A stretch of DNA of 64,000 bases from Hypomyces perniciosus (GCA_008477525.1 SPDT01000007.1:2046001-2110000), one strand, 5' to 3'; positions 35,464-46,908 are shown, counted from the first letter of the stretch. Notes: generated by a model from the letters alone, not told the origin. Program-made: numbers and translations.

Positions 35464-35675
35464 TTTACACAAGTACTGCTTAGATGTAGCGTGGAGGAAG
35501 GGCTTATTTTGACTTCTGGACATCCTGATTTTCAATTTGTAGCTAGAATACAGCTAAATGAGTGACAAAGTACAATGATTGTGACGGACCCAGAATATGT
35601 CAGTAGCACCAACGAGCGAGGGTGTCGATGCTGTGAGTGTTTTGAAGAGATTGTCAGGCCAGTGACGCAAATTTC

Positions 35676-36872
35676 TCAAGCCTTTGCAGCAGTCCGAAGT
35701 CGACAGAAGCCGCCATTGCATGCAACATCGTGCTGCAGCTCAACCATGCGCTTCTGATCACCCGTCGGGTCCTGGGACTCTGGCTCAAGGGCCCAGTCGA
35801 GGAACTCATTGGTGTAGTTGGGCTTGAACTGAGCATCCAAGACGCCGAGCCTCTGGCCATACCTGGTCACTTTGGTCCAGTCGCGCTGGACATTCTTCAA
35901 GTCCTTGGAGAAGTAGGCGAAGCTACGCTCAAACATCTTGCGGTTGAGCTCCGTGCCCATGACGGGCTTGAAGTCGATGTACTCAGCCCAAGCCTTGTCA
36001 GGTTCAGCGAGCACGAAATCCGTGGCCTTCTTGACAGCGCGAAGGAACGCGCGGACTTTGTCGGGGTTCTGCGCGATGAAGGATTCGTTGCCGATGTAAA
36101 GAATGGTGCAGAAGCAGCAGCATCCAAGCTCGGCGAGTTCATCAATGCGCAGCATCTGGACATCTGACTTGGGTCGATCCTGTGCAGCGAGCCATTCCTC
36201 AAGTTCCACCATCTGGACGTTCTCCAGTCCAATTCCAGCATCAATTTCGCCATTGATGATTGCCTTGGTGACGTTCATGCCGCAACGGACAGCCGTGTAG
36301 TCCGCGGGCGTGAGGCCGTAGTGAGAAGTCAACTCATCAATCTGGATCTTGCCAAACTCGCCCACGTAGCCGATACGCTTGCCCTTGAGGGAGCGGAAAT
36401 CAGTCGTGATGCCCGAGTCCTTGAGGTAGATGACGCCGGTAAATGGCTCATCCAGCAAGCTACCAATTGACAAGACAGGGAAGTTTCGGGCCTTGGCCTG
36501 AGGTTGCATATGCATGTTAGCAAGTGGTTATGATTATGTATAAAAGCAGAGTCTTACAGCGAGTGTATGGATCATGGCTTTGAAGCCAAGATCAACCTTG
36601 CCAGAGCCGATGATCTCAGTGACATCCTAAGAATAAAGTTTAGCTCTGTTCGTCTGAATGATGAATGAACTTTCGTACGCTAGGATCATTCGGTTCCAAG
36701 AGGGCAACCTTGATGCCTTCCTCTGTGAAGAATCCCTTGGCTTGGGCGAGGTAGAGAGGTGCATGATACGCGGTGGCGTGCCTAGACACATGTTAATCTA
36801 GCTGACTCCTAAGCTCAATGACACGGATCACCCTGACCAGTTCGTCAAGAAAGTGATCTTATCCGTCGCCAT
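35676..36872 (-). CDS. nmt1: Thiamine pyrimidine (HMP-P) synthase, NMT1/THI5 family
   Basis: A 342-residue enzyme making 4-amino-5-hydroxymethyl-2-methylpyrimidine phosphate for thiamine synthesis. In yeast Thi5 the pyrimidine is built from pyridoxal phosphate and an active-site His of the protein itself, so it is single-turnover. Exons: 36872-36838, 36781-36679, 36626-36558 and 36497-35676. Key residues are present at the positions known from yeast: His66 in AMIHTLA, and the CCCFC motif at 195-199. Other family stretches: [40 protein letters not shown], and [20 protein letters not shown]. The first exon ([12 protein letters not shown]) fits the conserved start. It is under a TPP riboswitch in its leader. 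The gene looks intact; its 3' neighbour is the PAD pseudogene. Confidence 0.97.
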
Positions 36873-36892
36873 GTTGGATGATCAAGCAAAGA

Positions 36893-37202
36893 GCTACAAG
36901 GGTTAGTCTGCACACACGGACGGATTGGGGGATTGGGAAGTCCTAAGAAGCAAATCCTTTCGCTGGTATTATCCAGATCAAGTTCGCCGGTATTTCTCAG
37001 ATCAATTTGCCCTACCGTGCCATTTCCCTTCCAGTAAACGTAACTGCAACGAGCTTCTGTCCATTGCAAAACATCGTTGGGGGGAAACGGCACAGCATTG
37101 CAGAATTGAACACCCGGTTGCTTTCCCAGTCTACGTTACCTCGATCTTTGGATAGTTCCATTGCGAAAAGTGACATGGCTCCTTGGAGGCAAGCCTCGTA
37201 CC
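36893..37202 (-). promoter_or_regulatory. nmt1 5' UTR intron with alternative 5' splice sites and uORF
   Basis: Upstream of the nmt1 ATG the leader has a strong 3' splice site (branch ACTAAC, acceptor TTGTAG, exon resuming at 36893). Two 5' splice candidates exist: GAG|GTAACG with the exon ending at 37140, and a more distal TTG|GTACGA with the exon ending at 37202. Two ATGs (37176 and 37161) lie between them. Using the proximal site, or retaining the intron, leaves an upstream ORF in the mRNA; using the distal site removes it. The P4-P5 strand of the TPP aptamer (36984-36975) can pair over eight positions including one G-U with the proximal site (37147-37138). This matches the published Neurospora NMT1 mechanism (TPP frees the proximal site and expression falls). 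The splice choice here is inferred. Confidence 0.65.
36948..37124 (-). promoter_or_regulatory. TPP riboswitch aptamer upstream of nmt1
   Basis: On the minus strand, the TPP-aptamer consensus is present: CTGAGAAATACCGG (37000-36987), then CTTGATCTGGATAATACCAG (36982-36963) and GCGAAAGGA. P1 is AAGCAA (about 37123-37118) with TTGCTT (36953-36948). P2 is CCGG of 37117-37111 with the CCGG after AUA. P3 is long, as in fungi: TCAATT..TGC pairs with GCA.AATTGA at its base; further out a 12-bp helix (GTGCCGTTTCCC with GGGAAATGGCAC, one G-U) continues to a CAACGA/TCGTTG stem. All helices are visible in the sequence. It is expected to bind thiamine pyrophosphate and repress nmt1 by controlling splicing. 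Confidence 0.96.
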
Positions 37203-37660
37203 AATAGGTGGGTGTTTTTTTTTTTCGTTTAGTGGAAGGACTGGTAGATAGAAGTTGGTTGAACACTGTTGAAAAGTTTGCAAAGGGAAAATGTTTCGAG
37301 GTCACTGAAGCATCATGGTTTTAACCCCTCAATATGAGCGGGTATTTCATGCATGATGACCGAAGTCGGATCTCGGTCATTGACCATCAATCGATGTGCG
37401 GGATTACTTGAGCCTACAATAACCGGGACATCCAGTGCACTCAGACGGCTCATTTGATTGTGAATAAATTGCATACGACTAGGTGGACATGGTTGAGATG
37501 AAGAGATATATATGTATGTATGTGGTGCGAGTGTACGAGTGGACATGGAAGGAAAGCCAACATGTAGGCTAGTAATTCATAGACATATTTTCCACGATCG
37601 CTTAATCTGATGTTCCTATTTATTTCTATGAAATCCTGACTATGGAATCCATGATCTGCG

Positions 37661-37951
37661 ATGTCCCTCAATGTGAAAAACTCCGATGCTGCGGATAGAT
37701 TAGCCTGTGACAGTTGCAGCTCTATCGATATTAGACTTGGCCCCTTCAATGACGACGATGATGATGACGATAACGAGCCGATACAAGAGCCGATACAACT
37801 ACCGAATAAAGATATCATTAATATCCCGTCATCGCCACCAGCTAGCCAATTTGACGACTATATCGAGATGCCTTTATCGCCAACACTGCCGCCCCTTCCT
37901 CCATTAAATAGGGAGCGCTATAAAAAGATAATGAAAGAGATAGCTGAGTAG
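37661..37951 (+). other. Short acidic open frame of uncertain status
   Basis: A 96-codon frame with an ATG start and a run of seven Asp followed by a twice-repeated EPIQ, then a Pro/Leu-rich part ending in RERYKKIMKEIAE. No signal peptide, domain or family is recognised. The surrounding DNA (37930-38090) is unusually A/T-rich and close to the inverted repeats at 38.1-38.4 kb, so it may be a transposon-relic frame rather than a gene. Confidence 0.25.
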
Positions 37952-38136
37952 CGGGCAAGCCGAGAACTAGATAAATAAATAGCTAGAAATGAATTAAGGA
38001 TTTATAATGAATTTTAATATACTGTAATAAAATAGAAATGATTATTGCATGAAGAAATGTACATGAATTTTAGCTGTAGCTCTATAGGAAAAAAGTGTAT
38101 CGGACTTTTGTGGTATATTAGGACTTTTGTGGCCGG

Positions 38137-38448
38137 CCAACTGTTGGGCGAAGTCCAACAGTTGGTTTCCAGAGGACCCACCAACGGGTATGTATTAGAC
38201 ACAACCCCCATATTGGTCACTGGTTGGGGTAGTACTCCGTAAAGACCCTTGAATTACGTGGCTTCATTGAAGAAGAATATGTCCAAAGACACTTTAGGTA
38301 TGCTATTTTTAATTTCTGAATTCGGTAACAAGTGAGTAGAATTTGGAATATTACTACCCGTTGGTGGGTCCTCTGGAAACCAACTACGAGTAAAAGGACT
38401 TCGCCTTTTATCCTTTTAGTTGGTTTCCAGAGGACCCACCAACGGGTA
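38137..38448. repeat. Nested inverted repeats, three copies of a 30-31 bp module (TE termini or MITE relic)
   Basis: A module starting GTTGGTTTCC and ending CCAACGGGTA occurs forward at 38161-38190, reversed at 38355-38385 and forward at 38418-38448. Copies two and three form a perfect 31-bp inverted repeat with a 32-nt spacer; copies one and two frame a 164-bp interior. Each copy also has self-complementary ends (GTTGGT and ACCAAC). In front of copy one is a perfect 11-bp hairpin (38137-38147 with 38155-38165) whose loop reads GCGAAGT; the spacer between copies two and three carries its complement ACTTCGC (38398-38404) within an AAAAGG/CCTTTT stem. So the two halves are diverged inverted copies of one structured terminus. 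No transposase is present. A GGACTTTTGTGG direct repeat (38102, 38121) lies beside it. Confidence 0.75.
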
Positions 38449-38815
38449 TATTTATATAGGTACCTTGACGCAACGTGGCGGTACTCTTGCATCCTGGCAT
38501 GTCTCACCTCAGCCTGTAAGCCGCAAACGCAATGTTCACGGACACGATCCTAAAGTCCGGCAGACGTTCAAAGTCCATGGATACAATGCTAAAGTCCGCA
38601 GGCTGCTAACCCAATTAGACAGCGGTCAATAGCCTTAAATCCTAATGGATTCCATGGCATTAGTAGTCCCATTATTCCTCCTCTCACCAAGATAGTTGGG
38701 ACTTCATCGTACCTATATAATTATCCTCGCTGCCTCGAGAAGTCTTTAAACTACTCCATACTAAGCTCTCAAATATACAGGGTGACAAGTAGTCTCGGAT
38801 CCACACTACATCAAA

Positions 38816-39973
38816 ATGGCAGAGATGATGTAGGTACTTTCTACTACCTAATTTCTAGCGGCCTATCATCTAACCGGTTTCCCATTCCCATAGGAAGCTT
38901 TTGGCGCTTGATGTGCCCACCATAAAGAAGTACCAGCAGCTTACTGCTGAGCTCAAAGAGCCCGAAGTCATCGAGCAACAGGTTGTAGGTGGCTCAGTCG
39001 GCTGGTTTGGATCACTCACAGCAAAAAGGGTGCTTGGGTACATCCCGGGTGGAGGGCTTGTGCACTATGCGTCTCTGGCGCAAGTGAAGATGGCATATGA
39101 CGTCTATACGGCCCGTAAAGAACTGGACGACGACGTCGCTCTGGCCATCTTGTCGTATGGTGAGAGAGCCACCCGCAAACTTCTCAGGTCTTTGGTTCCG
39201 GGTTACAGTCATTGATGCTTACAAAAACAGATGTTTGCGGCAAGGAGCCTTACCCTGCCCAAGTTAACCAGGCAGTACGATTTATTGAGCGTCTCACCAA
39301 GGACCGGAAGTCTGAGGATGTATGCTACTCCCCAACTACCGACACTTACCTCGCCTAACAGAGTTCTAGGTTGATCTCTTTGGAGAGAGTGCTGGCGGAA
39401 CTCTCATCATTGCGTCTTTGCTTCACTTCAAGCACCCGCATCCCAAAGTTGACCCCATATCTTTCCCAGCTGGAGAAAAGTTGGGAAGAGTGTTGCTCGT
39501 GTCGCCATCGGGTCCTGTCGTCACCGATGCTGCGTCCTTCACAGAGAATAGCGACAAAGATCTCGTCAAGCCAGACATGTTGAAACACACCTGGGGGGTT
39601 ATCGAGGCCAATCACGATCCTGAAGTCAAGCTTGAGAGCCCGTGGCTGACACCAGCCCTCCAACTGGAGGAAAGCTGGTATGAAGACTTGCCAGCAGGGG
39701 ATATCTCAATTGTATGGGGACAATGGGAGGTGCTAAGGGATGACATTGCAAAGGTTGCAGATGTAATCAAGGTATGACACCCCCCACCACCTGGTAGATC
39801 TGCTTTTGATGGGTTGATAATAACTGATGTTTTCACAGAACAAACACAAAGCCCAAGTCTCACTCGAGCCGATCCCTGAAGCTGTGCATTGCCAGTTCGT
39901 CTCGGAAAAGTTGATGGGCTTACCCCCCTCAGCGTATTCACTTGCTATTACTCGATGGGGCTCGGCCAGCTGA
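38816..39973 (+). CDS. Alpha/beta-hydrolase fold esterase (HSL/steryl acetyl hydrolase-like)
   Basis: A 301-residue hydrolase assembled from five exons: 38816-38829, 38894-39159, 39231-39319, 39370-39771 and 39839-39973. The oxyanion-hole motif appears as GYIPGGGL (Gly 57-59; the usual first His is Pro), the nucleophile elbow as GESAGG with Ser 130, an Asp in QWEVLRDD (247 or 248) and His 274 in EAVHCQF, giving a plausible triad. The N-terminus lacks a signal peptide, so a cytosolic or lipid-droplet role is more likely than secretion. It is short for the family, mainly before the oxyanion loop. The true substrate is unknown; short-chain or sterol esters are possible. An intergenic gap of only 50 bp separates it from the convergent rhodopsin-domain gene. 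Confidence 0.78.
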
Positions 39974-40023
39974 AGGGCGCATGGATGACGGAGATGATCT
40001 CCCTGGCAAATAATTGCTAATTA

Positions 40024-41309
40024 CTATCGTTCATCCTCATGAAATGACGTTCTCACTACCTCCACCGTTTTTGAAATGCCGCGTAAGCCCTGTCTAGCGG
40101 ACCCGCCATCGCTGTCCTTCAAGAAATCACCGATGATGAGCTGCTCATCGCTCTTCCTCGTAGGCGTCTCCGGACCAGAGATGGATATGACCTGGCGGCT
40201 GCGAATTGTACCACGCCACATGGCAGGGTGTGATTCCTGGGCTGGGAGGTTTGAAAGATTGAATGCCCCTTCACTTCTGTTCTTTTTATCAGTATAGTAG
40301 GATGAGCCTTTCAGCGTCGATCCAAAGATTCTAGGGAATAGTCGGGCCAAGGGCTGCTTAAGCACCGGGAGACAGGCACTGATGATGCCCAAGTTTGCCT
40401 CGATGAGCGTCCATATGCTGCGATTGATGAAATTCCATGTGATATCTGCCTTGTTTTCAATCGAGTCCTTCACCACCGTCGCTCTGAGAATGGATGTCAC
40501 GGTAACACTGGGGACGACAGCAACGATCAGCAATGGCGACGCGAACCAGAGGGATAGACTCACAAGCCACCCATTAGGAAGATGCAGCACAGCATTATTT
40601 TTTGACGGGTCCCAAGATACAGTGATAATATTGGTGGAATAGGAAGTACTAGAACCATGACGTCCGTTACAACGTTCATGACAGCGTAGGCCACCCAGAA
40701 GACGTTCGAGTTGATGCAAGTCGCCTGGATCGACTTATCCCATGCGCCTGCGATTGGCACACATTGCCAGATCGTTGCTGTAGTTGAACCAATGCTCCAG
40801 GCCACAACGATTCCCATTACCAAGTAGCTGGCAATGTAGAACTTGGTCGTCACGAAGATGCGCATATATAGCAGAATGGCGGCTACCTTGTTGAGACAGA
40901 TAACCACCTTGTACGGCGTTTGTGCAATGAAGAAGAATTTGAGGGCGGTTCTAAGTTCCTCCTTTGTCAGGTCGGCTTTATGCATACCGTATCCATTTTC
41001 TATAGCGAGCTGAATAGTCACAGAAAGGACAATTGAAAATGCCTTAAGGAGACAGACGGAGACGGAGTCAGTTCAGTCTTCCGACATGTGGGATGCACCG
41101 GATCGGAACCAGCAGACAACAAGTAGACTTACCAACGAGAGAGCAATGAAGGTATCATCCCATCCAAACTTGTGGAAATAGAAACGGCTCGCACATCTCG
41201 CAATTACGATCAGACCAGCTAAAATGATCATGACCAAAGATGTGATGTACAACTTCCACCCGTGATTTTCCACCCCAGCCGTAGGGAAGCCCATGCCCCT
41301 CGTCCTCAT
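40024..41309 (-). CDS. Fungal rhodopsin-domain integral membrane protein, second copy
   Basis: A 379-residue seven-helix protein in three exons: 41309-41133, 41042-40564 and 40507-40024. Motifs of the family: FGWDDTFIALSL after helix 2, QTPYKVVICLNKVAAILLYMR, a Cys in TIWQCVPIAGAWD paired with Cys in ATCINSN, TDVMVLVLPIPPILSL, CIFLMGGFVTVTSILR, and IWTLIEANLGIISACLPVL, then a polar cytosolic tail. It belongs to the same family as the protein at 0.6-2.1 kb but differs in intron number and in the loops, so it is not a recent duplicate. Membrane receptor or scaffold roles are suggested for the family in pathogenic fungi, with little biochemical proof. Confidence 0.86.
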
Positions 41310-42483
41310 GCTTGGCCGCCAATCACCAGTTTAGCCAGCGGAGGCGGGGAGCATTTCCTGATGATGATGATGATGGATATGAGTGTGGTGAGTCAAGAAG
41401 TGCCAGTAGTATGTGGGCTGTAAGGTGACAGCTTACATCGTCAAGACAGTCGCGCCAAACATAATGATGAAAGCAGAAGTCTCCTCAAACATCTGCTTAT
41501 CTTTTTTTTCCCTCTAGAGATGAGGGAGTATTTGTTGGCTGATCGCTCTTGAATCAGGGGTCGTTGAACTATTAGAAGCAGATTATGTCACTGGCTATAC
41601 CAGTTCAGGCGAGCTTGTGGAAAGCGTGACAGTAGTGGCAATCGTGTCAAATTAACGTTCATCGTATTGGAGATCATGAGGTGCGTGAGAGTGGAGTCTT
41701 GAACATCTGAACGTAGGAGGACCATACCAATGGTATGGGACAGGTAGATATCGGCGCGCGCAGATGTGAATTTTGCCGGTATTGAGGCTGCTAGCGTTTG
41801 AGAGGCCATTGCCGTACTCCGTACGAAGTAGTCGATGTGAGATGGCTTCCTCCCAAGGATACTACGAGTAGATGGTGAGGGTGTTGGCACTCATTTGGGG
41901 CCTCATTAATACGAAGCACGGAGTAATAGTGCTGACGACAGGCTGAACCGGCCAAGCGAAGTTGCGATTGACTCCAGCCGCTAATATAGTAATATGGAGG
42001 AGTGCCTAGTGAGCAATTTCCATTTGCATGGATTGCAAGCATTCTTCCTTGAATGACAAAAGAGTCACTTCAGACCCGGTCCTCCATATTACCTAGTAGT
42101 ACATACTAGATAGATACGAATCTACTTCGTAAGTAAGGTCGGAAAATTGCGCTGCTGAAGAAAATTGAAACCCCTGTTACCCCGTTGCCCCGTTGCCCCG
42201 TCAACCTGACTGCACGTCAAAGTGACCATCGAATCGTTCTCACATCACCATGGAGCTGTAGAGCTCGTGTCACTGAGACGTTGTATGGCTGTTGACATGG
42301 CGGAGATAAACCCGGAACAGCCTTCTGCTTCGGGACAAACGTTATGCGCCTCGGCATTAATGTAGCCAGGGATAGAATATGTCAGAATATGTTGAGTATT
42401 TCCGTGCGCTGGCACCCAACAGAAACTCAATGATGGTCTTCAACCACATTCTGTGAAGAACCATCATCGTCGTAGTCATCGCC
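41310..42483. other. Divergent promoter region (rhodopsin-domain gene and carboxylesterase)
   Basis: No coding content seen. It contains a (GAT)n stretch at 41360-41377, TACTCCGTACGAAGTA near 41815 and a tandem CCCCGTTG repeat at 42180-42203. Confidence 0.45.
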
Positions 42484-44109
42484 ATGCGCTTCTTCACAGA
42501 ATGGGCAGCGCTCATCCTTGGAGCTGCCGTCGCTTTGGCTGCTCCAGGAACGACATGTAACACTGGCAAGTTTATTACAGTGTCCACGTCCAATGGCCCT
42601 ATCACCGGCCATCTGGCCTCCAACTCGCCAAGTGTGATCGAATACTTGGGTATTCCGTATGCGAAACCTCCGATCGGCGACTTGCGATTCGCGCCACCAC
42701 AGAAGATCAATGATACAAAGCCATACGAGGCCACCAACTTTGGATTCGATTGTCCGCTTACCCCGTCGAGGCCAGTCAATTATCCCGACTTCACGCCCCA
42801 GGCACAGCAGATTGTCAATTACTTTTCGTCTGCTGCTGGCACGCCGCAGAGCGAGGATTGTCTTACTCTGAACATCTGGTCTAAAGCGACCAAGAATTCT
42901 GCAAAGGCGAGCAAGCCTGTCTTGGTCTTCTTCTATGGCGGACGTAAGGATTGAGATGGCGGCAACCATTGTCCGAATTATACTGAGTTGGCTGTAGGAT
43001 TCTCTATCGGAAATACGAACAGTCCTTTTTACACCGGCAAATATTTTGCGGATGCCGAGGATATCGTGGTCGTCACGGTCAACTACCGCATCAATCTCTT
43101 TGGCTTCCCGGGTGCTCCTGGTCAACCCCAGAATCTCGGCCTTCGCGATCAAAGGGCTGCTGTCGAGTGGATTCGCGATAACATCAAGCGATTCGGAGGT
43201 AATCCAGATAAGATCACCATCTCTGGCCAATCTTCAGGCGGCGCATCAGTGGACTTCTGGCCCTACGCATATACGAAGAACCCTATCATCAATGGTATCA
43301 TCGCCTCCTCTGGAAATGCCTTGAGCTTTCCTTTCAACAAACCCGGTGTTCCTGAAAAGAACTGGAACACTGTTGTCGCTGCCGTTAACTGTACCCAAGC
43401 TCCCGATGTTATGGATTGCATGCGAAAGGCAAGCTGGAAAGATCTCAAGGCTGCCGCAGCTACCGTCAGGCCTTCTCCAAGTACGAGTGTATTGAGGGGC
43501 ATTCCAGCCTTCTATCCCGTCCCGGATGACGAAATTGTGTTTTCCGACTATATCAACCGAACGGATTATGGGAGCTTTGCTAGGCTGCCTATCCTTTTCG
43601 GAAACAATAACAACGAGGGTAGTTACTACCGCATTCCCGCTTTTGCCAACGGAATTATACCTACTCTTCTGCAGGTGGAGACATTTCTTCTCGAATCTTT
43701 CACCTGCCCTGTGTCCTTCCAGGCCAACGCGCGCCACAACCATGGCGTACCCTCTTGGGCATACCGCTACTTCGCCGATTGGGATAACACGCGTCTCTAT
43801 TCCACCAGCGGCGCATACCATGGTGTGGACTTACATATGATATTTGGCGCTTCAGAGGACGTCAGCGGCCTGCCGGCGTCGCCAGATCAGAGGAAGCTCA
43901 CGAAGCTGATGCAGCATGCCTGGTATACCTTTTCCGACAACCCGCTGTCTGGGCTGAACAGTATCGGTTGGCCCAAGTTCGACCAGAATGCCGAATCGCT
44001 CATTGTACTTGGCAAAGATAACGAACCTGAAGCGCAGTTTGTGAAACCCTCCGAGTACGATGCTCCATGTTCTACCATCACCATGGGAGCCTTGGGAACA
44101 GTGGCATAG
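42484..44109 (+). CDS. Secreted type-B carboxylesterase/lipase
   Basis: A 523-residue carboxylesterase of the type-B (cholinesterase-like) alpha/beta-hydrolase family. It begins with a signal peptide (MRFFTEWAALILGAAVALAA). Two exons: 42484-42943 and 42998-44109. Motifs: YLGIPYAKPPIGDLRFAPP, SEDCLTLNIW, FFYGGR (the oxyanion loop, where many family members have GGGF), VNYRINLFGF, LRDQRAAVEWIRDNI, and nucleophile elbow GQSSGG with Ser 232. The acid is probably Glu in NNNEGSYY and the base His in GVDLHMIFG. It should hydrolyse ester bonds outside the cell; triglycerides, aromatic esters or toxins are all possible targets. The Arg in the oxyanion loop is worth noting but follows directly from the splice junction. 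Confidence 0.9.
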
Positions 44110-44345
44110 AGCAAGTATGTAATTCCAATGCAGATACCTAGAATACACCTCGAAGAAGAGCTCTGTTAATGTTGAATAAAGATATTCATCCAATGCTGGG
44201 GGTGATGCTTCATAGAGTGCTCTTAGAATGGACGGCGACGGCCCCATTACACCAGCACTCGTATCGCGCGTTGGTTGAGATACTGTCATCATTGTGCTAG
44301 TAGCCCAAGCAACCAATTGTTTGCCAAGTTGGTGCTCATAGATCT

Positions 44346-45278
44346 TTAGATGAAAATTTCCTGATCATCTCTATACCTCTCGCGTAGGGCGAAAGCAACC
44401 AGCTCATCCCAGCTTCGACATTGGTGTTCTGATCCCCATCCGTCAACCGTTACGCGCGACCCATCCTCGCTTACTACAGCAGACTCAACCGCTGGATCTG
44501 CTGCACACATGATTGCTTGGCGAAGATAGTCAATGCAATGATCAATGTGATCCATCTCGAACTTGTGGCTGGCATGGCCTTTCGACTTTGGTGAGGCCCC
44601 GTGACCCTGTGACGAGGCGTCGCGGAATGTGTAGAGTGCAGTTTGGAGCATTGCCTGGGGTTTAGGAAATCGAATGAGTCTCTTCATTACAATATGGCAG
44701 AATGTTGAAAAGGCTTACCAGGCAGTGTACTTGGTGAAACGCCGACAGTGCGTATCCATCGGCAGTTTCTGTTGCGGAAATGCCTGGCTTGAGTTTGCCC
44801 CTTGATGAATGGTCTACCAGAACGTAGCCCCGTCCCTCTATTTATGCATGGTTAGCCTCGAAACACCGTGATCTTAATATCTTGTACGCGCGCTTTCGGA
44901 ACTTACTAGGAATCAGAGCCTTCCAAGCAGCCTCGGAACCATTTGATGCCCAATCAAATTTCCAGTTGGCCTCAAATCTCACAACTTCTTGAGGTGCATG
45001 TCGTAATTCTACACGCTAGCGAGTCAGACTTCGGTGTCTCAGAATTGAAAGTTCATTGCCTTACTGGCCGGGAGTCGATGATATCCAATTGGTTGTGGGG
45101 AGTCAAAGACGGGCAAGACGACTGTGTGAATGAGAACCACAACGAGAATGACGACACAGGCGTCTATCAACACCCTCCATAGTATCTGGGTATAGTTCCA
45201 TTTCCCCTCAGGCCTTGGCTTCATCGATTCATCGTCATGATTTTCCAACCTTGAGTAGCTGGCCGATTGCGACATCAT
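44346..45278 (-). CDS. UstYa-family (DUF3328) oxidase-like protein
   Basis: A 247-residue protein with an N-terminal cytosolic stretch, one membrane helix (about 32-52) and a lumenal domain. Exons: 45278-45065, 45008-44907, 44837-44719 and 44654-44346. The two family motifs HxxHC are both present: HQVHC at 140-144, split from the next exon right after it, and HIDHC at 181-185, likely metal ligands. Members modify fungal ribosomally made peptides (ustiloxin, cyclochlorotine) or act in other metabolite clusters, by oxidative cyclisation or halogenation. No precursor peptide with repeated cores, tyrosinase or second UstYa gene was found nearby. An in-frame non-ATG extension was not used; the ATG at 45278 is immediately followed by another at 45275. 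Confidence 0.85.
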
Positions 45279-46908
45279 GTCCAATCAATCCGTTGGTTTG
45301 GCGGCATTAAATGTTTAGAAATATGACAACAAAGGAGGAAAGAAGTTTAAAGTGGGATAAAAAAAGCCTGAGATAGAATTGTTTGCTTCAGTCCAACTAC
45401 CAACAATATGATGTGCTAGTTCGGGCTATTCATGAATAGTCAAGGCGCGATCATGCCCCAACCAACATGCTTAGTATCACGGCTATCATCTCCATCAAAC
45501 CGGGATATGAGTAGTATCCCGCGGTTCATTCTTAGCCAGTAATATTTCGGACATTTTAAGAGTAGGGATCACATAGCGACCAAAATACCCTCTGATCAAA
45601 CGCATGTTGGTCGTCTATAGATGGGTCCAATAGCGACCCACTCACAAATCATCTATGTACGGTGCGATGAATCACTCGCAGCGCCTCATTGATGCATAGA
45701 AGCATTATAGTAAAAGGTCACAGACTTGTAGCTGCAAATAGCGAGACTAGGCGGAGATGACAAAACACAGGCCCATGTTTTCTCAAGGGAATAAGTCAAC
45801 CTTCTATCGAACGAGATTTGGGAAGCTACATGTCTACCTTGGCCGCTACGTCAACATATTTCATGAGACTGAAGATGAAAATTAATCGGGTGAATGCCTG
45901 CATATTAAATGATGGGATGAACATGGCTGATCAGTTGTTTTGTAAAGTGCATCAACATCATACCACTTGAATGTGCGAAATAACGAGGGGATTCGCGGGC
46001 ATCAAAGTGACTCAAACCGTTAATGGTCCAGCTCATCAGCAGGTCCGTAAGCTGTAAAGTTCCACCCTAATATAATAATAAGATGAAGAAGGAGTGAAAG
46101 ATGAGAGCTGAAAGAGGCAAAAAAAGAATCTGGGCCTGCACGTGCGAACACGATGCCTGTGTTGACGATTGGCCTCTCGGCCAAACCATCTTACTAATGG
46201 TTGCAGGAGAATAACCCAGAACTGACATGTTATCTGTAGCAAACAACGACATTTGTTTGGTCCATCACAAACCAATGCAATCTCCCCGTTCGGCGGTGTT
46301 CTAGACGCGGATTTCTTAGTAAGTCCAGGAAGCGATTGATTTCGCCATCGTGCTACAGTGCCTGATAAGCTGCGCTGCCATTTACAGTCCCCAAAAGTCC
46401 CAATCCTTTATGGCAGGTCAGCCGATGCGAAAGGCAGACGCTCCTTTGTCTCGGCTGCGCATATCCAATTCGGCAGTTCATAACGATCGGGGTCACCCCC
46501 ACGGATAGATCGATGCGGGATCTGCGTTATGTTACTGGTGGAATCACCATCTGATAAGCTATCGGGGATTTTACTCCTCAATTATGGGTGTTTAGGTTGC
46601 CAGGATGCGAATAACGTCATTAATAGGGTTACATTGTTGCACCACTCGCTTGCAAGTTGCGCCATTCGGGGGCAATCACATGTGTGCATTGAAGGTCAAG
46701 CTCCCGGCCAATATGCATATAGTGCGACCTTCTCATCATGGGTAAAGCGTTCTCAAGATCTATATACAGGTGCTTCAAGGGGGTCAAACGTCAAATGTGT
46801 ATAAATAACAAGGCATGGGACGACAATTGACGAAATGGCCTCAACGGACATTTGGATGAATTGTTTGGTAGCACTTATCAACAAGTCAACACGCTGTACG
46901 CTTCCACA
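45279..46908. promoter_or_regulatory. Divergent promoter region with TATA box for the carboxypeptidase gene
   Basis: A TATAAATA box sits at 46800-46807, about 100 bp before the carboxypeptidase ATG, a sensible distance. The remaining 1.5 kb shows no gene; short A/T-rich blocks and no repeats were noted. Confidence 0.5.
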
